A DNA stretch of 64,000 nucleotides from Stutzerimonas stutzeri. GTDB taxonomy: Bacteria; Pseudomonadota; Gammaproteobacteria; Pseudomonadales; Pseudomonadaceae. The notes below the pieces were generated by a model. That model ran no database searches. It saw only the letters and a program-made list of their open reading frames with translations, and was not told the origin of the DNA. Both the position numbers and the translations under genes were made by a program. The DNA is taken from positions 4,595,032 to 4,659,031 of the forward strand of contig NZ_CP007441.1 of NCBI RefSeq assembly GCF_000590475.1, written 5' to 3'. Positions within the stretch are counted from its first letter, which is position 1; each line of letters opens with the position of its first letter. Positions 59,356 through 64,000 of the stretch are shown piece after piece.

Positions 59356-61022
59356 CACCAGCTCCTGAACTTGGCAGGCGGGCTGTAGAGGCCGCCGGAC
59401 CACTCCACCAGCTCGGCAATGCTCTTGGCCGCAAGCAGCTCACGGCTGGCGTCGTTGCGACGAATGCCGAGGTCTTCCGGCAGCGCGATCAAACCCTCAC
59501 GGCGCATGCGCTCGGTGTCTTTCGGGTTATGCCGCAGACCGATGCTGGTGACGCCGGCCACCGCGGCAATCATCGCCTGGCGCTCTTCCAGCGAACGCGC
59601 CTTGTACAGGTAAGCGATGCCTTCCTCGGTCAGCAGGTGGGTGACGTCGTCGCCGTAGATCATGATCGGCGCCAGCGGCATGCCGCTCTTCTTCGCCACC
59701 TCCACCGCGTCGAGCTGTTCGACAAAGGTGGGTTTGCCGCCTTCCTGGAACGTCTCGACCATCTGCACCACGAGCTTTTTGCCGCGTTCGAGCAGGGTTA
59801 CCGGGGCTTCGCCACCAGGCATGGCCATGTCCAGCCAGGCCGGCGTCGGATGGCGACGGCCGCGTGGGTCGTGGCCCATGTTCGGCGCGCCGCCAAAGCC
59901 GGCCAGGCGGCCACGGGTAACAGTAGAGGAGTGACCGTCGCCATCGACCTGCAGGGTGGCGCCGATGAACAGGTCCACCGCGTACTGGCCGGCGAGCTGG
60001 CACATCATGCGGTTGGAGCGCATCGAGCCGTCGCGGCCAGTGAAGAAGACGTCCGGGCGGTGGGCGATATAGTTTTCCATCCCGAGTTCGGTGCCGAAGC
60101 AGTGCACGCTCTCGACCCAGCCAGTCTCGATCGCCGGGATCAGCGTCGGGTGCGGGTTGAGCGTCCAGTTGCGGCAGATTTTGCCTTTCAGCCCCAGCGA
60201 CTCGCCATAAGTCGGCAGGATCAGCTCGATGGCGGCGGTGTTGAAGCCGATGCCGTGGTTGAGCGACTGCACGTTGTGTTTTTCGTAGATGCCGCGAATG
60301 GCCATCATCGCCATCAGCACGTGCACCGACTTGATGTGGCGCGGGTCGCGGGTGAACAGCGGTTCGATGTAGAACGGCTTGTCGGCCACCACGACGAAAT
60401 CGACCCAGCTCGCCGGGATGTCCACACGCGGCAGCTCGTCGACGACCTCATTGACCTGAAAGATGACGATGCCATCGCTGAAGGCCGTCGGTTCCACAAG
60501 GGCAGGCGTGTCTTCGGTGCTCGGCCCGGTGTAGATGTTGCCGTGGCGATCGGCCTGGAAGCCCGCCACCAGCGCGACGTTGGGGATCAGGTCCACCAAG
60601 AGGCGCGAATAAAGTTCGATGTAGGTGTGGATGGCGCCGACTTCCAGCAGGCCGTCTTCCAGCAGCTGACTGATGCGCAGGCTCTGAGGGCCGGCAAAGG
60701 AGAAGTCGAGCTTGCGCGCGATCTGCCGTTCAAAGAGATCCAGATGCTCGGCGCGGCTGACGCTGGGCATGATCATGTGCAAATCGTGAAGTTTGCCGGG
60801 GTCGGCCTGGGCCAGCGAGCGGGATAGGAAATCCGCCTGCTTCTGGTTGTTGCCCTCGAGCACCACGCGATCGCCGGGTGCGATCAGGGCTTCGAGCGCC
60901 GCAACGATCTTGTCAGTGGGAAGAACCACACCGTCGGCAAGGTTGCGCACCAGATCGAGACGCCGGGCTTTCTCAGCACGACGGCGCGACCACTGCGGCG
61001 GTGGGGATATTGTTGTTGTCAT
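59355..61022 (-). CDS. mdcA: Malonate decarboxylase alpha subunit (acetyl-ACP:malonate ACP transferase)
   Basis: The 555-residue protein is a family I CoA-transferase homologue: QWSRRRAEKARRLDLV, VLEGNNQKQADFLSRSLAQAD, LHMIMPSVSRAEHLDLFE, VGAIHTYIELYSRLLVDLIPNVALVAGFQADRHGN and VESVHCFGTELGMENYIAHR. It exchanges acetyl for malonyl on the carrier protein. It heads a seven-gene operon (A-B-C-D-E-G-H) with overlapping ends. The ATG at 61022 is the start that matches the family; the 22 extra codons to 61088 lie in the promoter region. Confidence 0.95.
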   Translation of the reverse strand: MTTTISPPPQWSRRRAEKARRLDLVRNLADGVVLPTDKIVAALEALIAPGDRVVLEGNNQKQADFLSRSLAQADPGKLHDLHMIMPSVSRAEHLDLFERQIARKLDFSFAGPQSLRISQLLEDGLLEVGAIHTYIELYSRLLVDLIPNVALVAGFQADRHGNIYTGPSTEDTPALVEPTAFSDGIVIFQVNEVVDELPRVDIPASWVDFVVVADKPFYIEPLFTRDPRHIKSVHVLMAMMAIRGIYEKHNVQSLNHGIGFNTAAIELILPTYGESLGLKGKICRNWTLNPHPTLIPAIETGWVESVHCFGTELGMENYIAHRPDVFFTGRDGSMRSNRMMCQLAGQYAVDLFIGATLQVDGDGHSSTVTRGRLAGFGGAPNMGHDPRGRRHPTPAWLDMAMPGGEAPVTLLERGKKLVVQMVETFQEGGKPTFVEQLDAVEVAKKSGMPLAPIMIYGDDVTHLLTEEGIAYLYKARSLEERQAMIAAVAGVTSIGLRHNPKDTERMRREGLIALPEDLGIRRNDASRELLAAKSIAELVEWSGGLYSPPAKFRSW

Positions 61023-61102
61023 GCTGACTCCACAGTTTCCGCTTTGTGGAGTGCACAGTAGGGAGATGACCTCGGGATCATCAATCAAGCGCAGAGGCGT
61101 TT

Positions 61103-61119
61103 CGTAACGCTGAAGTTAA
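61103..61119 (-). promoter_or_regulatory. Candidate MdcR site before mdcA
   Basis: On the minus strand this reads TTAACTTCAGCGTTACG, matching the element at 51481-51497 at 13 of 17 positions (TTAACTT-N3-CGTWACG). It lies about 80 bases upstream of the mdcA start, a usual distance for a LysR-type activator. Confidence 0.55.
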
Positions 61120-61132
61120 CGATGCCTGCTCG

Positions 61133-61570
61133 TTACAACCATTCGAGGGCGACGCCAGCGAGCAGTAGATAACGGCCGCCCTTTGCCAGCGTAACCAGCA
61201 GCAGGAAACTCCACAGCGGTTCACGCAGGGTACCGGCGATGATCGTCAACGGATCGCCAATAATCGGTACCCAGCTCAGGAGTAGCGACCAGCGGCCGTA
61301 GCGTTGATAGTTACGCCGGGCTTTATCCAACTGCTGATCATTTAGCGGGAACCAGCGCTTGTGGCGTAATCGCTCGACGAAGCGGCCGAGCAACCAATTG
61401 ACCAGCGAGCCCAGCACATTGCCGAGCGTGGCCACCCACAACAGCGTTACCGGCGAAAGGCTACCACCGAGCAGCAGCCCCACCAGAACGGCTTCCGACT
61501 GCGCGGGTATGAGCGTGGCGGCGGCGAAGGCCGCGATGAACAGGCCGAGGTAAGCGGTCAGATCAGCCAT
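61133..61570 (-). CDS. YqaA-type DedA-superfamily membrane protein
   Basis: The 145-residue protein has three to four hydrophobic helices. It has the YqaA-like features LIPAQSEAVLVGLLLGG, WVATLGNVLGSLVNWLLGRFVERLRHKRWF and LLSWVPIIGDPLTIIAGTLR, the last being the helical hairpin conserved in the DedA/SNARE-associated superfamily. Members probably act in lipid or membrane homeostasis. The ATG at 61570 has GGAAA upstream; a GTG three codons earlier is an alternative. It is a lone gene. Confidence 0.85.
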   Translation of the reverse strand: MADLTAYLGLFIAAFAAATLIPAQSEAVLVGLLLGGSLSPVTLLWVATLGNVLGSLVNWLLGRFVERLRHKRWFPLNDQQLDKARRNYQRYGRWSLLLSWVPIIGDPLTIIAGTLREPLWSFLLLVTLAKGGRYLLLAGVALEWL

Positions 61571-61623
61571 GATTTCCACAGTTCAGGACGCGAGCAGCGC
61601 CATGCGCCAAATCGGCCTGGATG

Positions 61624-61866
61624 TCAGCGCCCCGGCTGTGGACGGAAGCCCGGCACAGCAGCGGGACGCTCAACCCGAGCGGCTGGCTGCGTGCAATTGA
61701 GGTCACGGAACGGCTGGCCATTGAGCAGCTCCCAACCGTGTCCGGGAGAGGTCTGCCGGCAAATCACCGTTGCGTCTGCTTTGCTCTGCCATTGGTAATA
61801 GGGTGCCGGGCCGGCTAGGGCCAGCAGCGGCAGGAACAGGTTGAACGCAAGAAGGATGGCGCGCAT
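61624..61866 (-). CDS. Small exported conserved hypothetical protein
   Basis: The 80-residue precursor has a hydrophobic signal segment (MRAILLAFNLFLPLLALAG, probably cleaved near GPAPYY), then PYYQWQSKADATVICRQTSPGHGWELLNGQPFRDLNCTQ with two cysteines that could form a disulphide. Small proteins of this type are common in Pseudomonas; no function is known to me. An in-frame upstream start at 61896 exists. Confidence 0.7.
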   Translation of the reverse strand: MRAILLAFNLFLPLLALAGPAPYYQWQSKADATVICRQTSPGHGWELLNGQPFRDLNCTQPAARVERPAAVPGFRPQPGR

Positions 61867-61977
61867 GGGTCGGTTCGCAAGGAGAGCTGGCGCCACTGTA
61901 ACCGTATAAGCGCATGGCGCAAGTGGGGCGGGTCGTCAGCGCGCTAGGTTGGATATGGCGATGACGATGCCGCGCTT

Positions 61978-62406
61978 TCAATACCAGACCTTCTCCGCTT
62001 CACGCATGAATATTTCTACAGTTTTCGGCCCGACCCCCTCGAACTCGGCGAGGCGCTTCTCCAGATCTTTGCGATTCCCGCTCTGCTCATGGATGTTGCC
62101 GAGCTTGCCGCCATATTCGCTGTTGAGCTTGTTGCACAGCTTGAGCAGGCGCTCGGCCGTCGACTCGTCGTAGCGCACGTAATGTGCCTCGCCCAGCATG
62201 TTAACCAGCTCCTGCCAGCTGCAGTTGCACAGCTTGCGCGGCGTGTCGCGCCCATGCTTGTCGACGATCACCCGATAGGCCTCGGCGGCGATGTCCTGCT
62301 GAATGCGTTTGCCGAACAGGAAGCTGGCAATGAACCACTTGAACAGTTCGCCCTCGCCTTTCTCGATGTCGATACCCAGCTCCTTCGCGCTGGTTTCGCT
62401 TGCCAT
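61978..62406 (-). CDS. Helix-hairpin-helix DNA repair-like protein (endonuclease III/methylase-like)
   Basis: The 142-residue protein has a helical body (FKWFIASFLFGKRIQQDIAAEAYRVIVDKHG) and a helix-hairpin-helix motif RLAEFEGVGPKTVEIFMREA, as in the HhH-GPD DNA glycosylase fold, but it lacks the iron-sulphur cysteine set of endonuclease III. Proteins annotated as DNA methylase have this size and pattern. The catalytic residue is not clear. The ATG at 62406 has AGGTG upstream. Confidence 0.8.
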   Translation of the reverse strand: MASETSAKELGIDIEKGEGELFKWFIASFLFGKRIQQDIAAEAYRVIVDKHGRDTPRKLCNCSWQELVNMLGEAHYVRYDESTAERLLKLCNKLNSEYGGKLGNIHEQSGNRKDLEKRLAEFEGVGPKTVEIFMREAEKVWY

Positions 62407-62779
62407 GATGTTGCACCTCGCCTGGAAGGACGTGCTTATGCGACGTCATGTAACCCCGAGAGTTTCCAGCTTCAATCGGCAATAGGCGAAAATCCGCCTA
62501 TAAATAACCGCCGATAAGCAGTTTTTCGCCCATAGGCGTTCAAGAACGATGGCGCAATGGCTTTCTAGAGCTATCGCCGGTGATGGCATGGCTCGTGCTA
62601 AGTCATTATCGCCCGATGCGATCAATGACAAGAAAAGCCGCACAGCGCACCTGCGCTTTCCATTGCGAAAGTCTATCCGTGTGTCTTCGCCTTCCTTGTC
62701 CGCTTGCAGCACAATGGCTGCAACTGATCGTCTATCGTCAGTTCTGCGAAAACCAATAACAAAGAAACGGAGAAACACA
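62407..62779. other. Intergenic region with inverted-repeat elements before the TAXI gene
   Basis: No gene is supported. An inverted repeat TAGGCG-AAAATC-CGCCTA (62483-62500) is followed by related segments (CGCC and ATAGGCG around 62527-62539). Such repeats may bind a regulator or be REP-like decay. The promoter of the TAXI-TRAP unit should lie in this gap. Confidence 0.45.
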
Positions 62780-63733
62780 ATGAGATTGACCAAACACTTC
62801 ACCCTGCTGGCTGCCGCAGCGGCATTCACCGCCAGCACCGCCGCCGTTGCCGCGCCAACGTTCATCAATATCTTGACTGGCGGCACCAGTGGTGTTTACT
62901 ACCCAATCGGCGTAGCCATCTCCCAGCTGTACAGCAAAGGCATCGAAGGCTCGAAAACGTCCGTACAGGCCACCAAGGCTTCGGTCGAAAACCTCAACCT
63001 GCTGCAAGCCGGTCGCGGTGAGCTGGGCCTCGCGCTTGGTGATTCGGTAGCAGACGGCTGGAATGGTGTCGAAGACGCCGGCTTCAAGGCTCCGCTGAAG
63101 AAGTTGCGCGCCATCGGCGGCAGCTACCCGAACTACATTCAGATCGTTGCCAGCAAAGAGTCCGGCATCAAGACGCTGGCCGACCTCAAGGGCAAATCGC
63201 TGTCCGTCGGCGCGCCGAAGTCCGGTACCGAGCTCAATGCACGCGCCATCCTCAAGGCCGCTGGTCTGAGCTATGAGGACATGGGCAAGGTCGAGTACCT
63301 CCCGTTCGCAGAGTCCGTTGAGCTGATCAAGAACCGTCAGCTGGATGCCACCCTGCAGTCCGCCGGCCTGGGCATGGCGGCGATCCGTGACCTGTCATCG
63401 ACCATGCCGCTGAACTACGTCGAGATTCCTCAAGACGTGGTTACCAAGATCAACAACCCGGCGTACCAGTCGGCGATGATCCCGGCAGGTACCTATGACG
63501 GCCAGGAAGCCGACGTACCGACCGTGGCCATCACCAACATCCTGGTGACCCATGAAGGCGTGTCCGATGACGTGGCGTATCAGATGACCAAACTGCTGTT
63601 CGAAAACCTCGATCAGCTGACCAAGGCCCATTCGGCTGCCAAGGACATCAAGCTGGAAAACGCCACCAAGGCCCTGCCGATCCCGCTGCATCCGGGCGCC
63701 GAGCGCTACTACAAGGAAGCCGGCGTACTCTGA
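62780..63733 (+). CDS. TAXI-family TRAP transporter binding protein
   Basis: The 317-residue protein has a signal peptide (MRLTKHFTLLAAAAAFTAST, cleaved near VAAPTF) and the TAXI fold: INILTGGTSGVYYPIGVAISQLYSKGIEG, VQATKASVENLNLLQAGRGELGLALGDSVADGW and LKGKSLSVGAPKSGTELNARAILKAAGL. It binds a solute (often glutamate or an organic acid) for the permease that begins at 63905. Start ATG at 62780 is set by the signal peptide; AGAAAC lies upstream. Confidence 0.92.
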   Translation: MRLTKHFTLLAAAAAFTASTAAVAAPTFINILTGGTSGVYYPIGVAISQLYSKGIEGSKTSVQATKASVENLNLLQAGRGELGLALGDSVADGWNGVEDAGFKAPLKKLRAIGGSYPNYIQIVASKESGIKTLADLKGKSLSVGAPKSGTELNARAILKAAGLSYEDMGKVEYLPFAESVELIKNRQLDATLQSAGLGMAAIRDLSSTMPLNYVEIPQDVVTKINNPAYQSAMIPAGTYDGQEADVPTVAITNILVTHEGVSDDVAYQMTKLLFENLDQLTKAHSAAKDIKLENATKALPIPLHPGAERYYKEAGVL

Positions 63734-63741
63734 GTACGCCA

Positions 63742-63794
63742 GGAGCGGCAAGCGCCGCTCCGAATCCGGCTGGCGAGTGCATCCTGCGCTCGCC
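63742..63794. promoter_or_regulatory. Two hairpins between TAXI binding protein and permease genes
   Basis: GGAGCGGC/GCCGCTCC (63742-63761) is a perfect 8-bp stem with an AAGC loop, and GGCGAG/CTCGCC (63772-63794) a second 6-bp stem. Neither is followed by a T-run. They fit an intercistronic structure that stabilises the upstream message. Confidence 0.6.
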
Positions 63795-63904
63795 GCCGGC
63801 ATCCCAAACGACCTTTGCAGAGGTGCTAGTAAAACCAGCGTGTGTTCACGGCAGGTTTTGTTAGCGGCTCTACGCGACCACGCTTTATCAGCTCGAGGCA
63901 TTTC

Positions 63905-64000
63905 ATGAGCGAATTACAACAAGAACAAGGCCTGGGCGGCAGCCCTGCCGAGTGGCCCAAGGCGCTGTTCTATGTCGCCCTGCTGTTTTCCATCTACCAG
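63905..64000 (+). CDS. TRAP transporter fused permease (TAXI type), start only
   Basis: The first 32 codons are present (MSELQQEQGLGGSPAEWPKA, then LFYVALLFSIYQ), with a soluble start and the beginning of a hydrophobic helix. In TAXI systems the permease is usually a single fused DctQM-type protein of about 650-900 residues. The gene runs off the window at base 64000. It follows the binding protein by 171 bases. Confidence 0.8.
   Translation, partial: MSELQQEQGLGGSPAEWPKALFYVALLFSIYQ

Noticed and set aside
1..64000. CRISPR array, insertion sequence or prophage
   Set aside because: No regularly spaced repeats, transposase or phage structural genes were seen; the only repeats are REP/REPIN elements and short operators.

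Overview
The window is high-GC proteobacterial DNA, almost certainly from the Pseudomonas/Stutzerimonas group. The evidence is a complete rut uracil operon, an mdc malonate decarboxylase operon with an mdcR-type regulator, Pseudomonas-style REP elements, tctCBA and DctPQM transporters, and tightly overlapping ATGA/TGATG gene junctions. I see no integrase, transposase, plasmid or phage gene and no CRISPR array. The window reads as accessory catabolic chromosome: six or seven nutrient-use modules side by side, most with their own regulator and transporter.

Layout. (1) 1-4072: end of a beta-oxidation operon (acyl-CoA dehydrogenase start, then a FadB-type hydratase/dehydrogenase) and gabD with a clear terminator. 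(2) 4358-4476: promoter and tRNA-Arg(CCG), then about 0.8 kb with no supportable gene. (3) 5297-18018, all minus strand: a possible 12.7 kb operon of MaoC hydratase, TRAP DctPQM, MmgE/PrpD, acyl-CoA dehydrogenase, CaiB/BaiF CoA-transferase, GntR regulator, MFS transporter, CitE-type lyase, TetR regulator and a large acyl-CoA dehydrogenase. Its composition resembles the itaconate-degradation locus of Pseudomonas aeruginosa. A perfect GntR-type palindrome lies before the first gene.

(4) 18992-35508: a pyrimidine region. codB-pucR-codA (plus strand) takes up and deaminates cytosine. A minus-strand operon encodes a 2-oxoglutarate/Fe(II) dioxygenase, a VOC protein and a complete BMP-type nucleoside ABC transporter. 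Then come a second isochorismatase-fold hydrolase, rutR and rutABCDEF, with a REPIN inside the rut operon. A perfect GACCA-N2-TGGTC RutR site lies upstream of rutA. A related half-site lies upstream of the dioxygenase/ABC operon and suggests shared control.

(5) 35715-37142: a PH-domain protein, a VOC protein and a GlcG-like protein. (6) 37169-48484: a sugar-acid or hydroxyacid module. An enolase-superfamily dehydratase, tctC-tctB-tctA, a DapA-family aldolase, a D-2-hydroxyacid dehydrogenase and an FMN L-2-hydroxyacid dehydrogenase run leftward; a LacI regulator, an IlvD/Edd dehydratase and a fumarylacetoacetase-family hydrolase run rightward. Three LacI-type operators occupy the divergent gap. 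(7) 48605-49768: a class C beta-lactamase with no neighbouring ampR.

(8) 50543-61022: malonate catabolism. An mdcR-like regulator and TRAP DctPQM genes (plus) converge on mdcABCDEGH (minus). No mdcLM is present in the window, so the TRAP system probably replaces it; a 17-bp element shared by the TRAP and mdcA promoter regions (13 of 17 identical) supports co-regulation. (9) 61133-64000: a YqaA-type membrane protein, a small exported protein, a helix-hairpin-helix protein and a TAXI TRAP substrate-binding protein followed by the start of its permease.

Functional calls rest on sequence motifs, family recognition and gene context read by eye; no database search was run.
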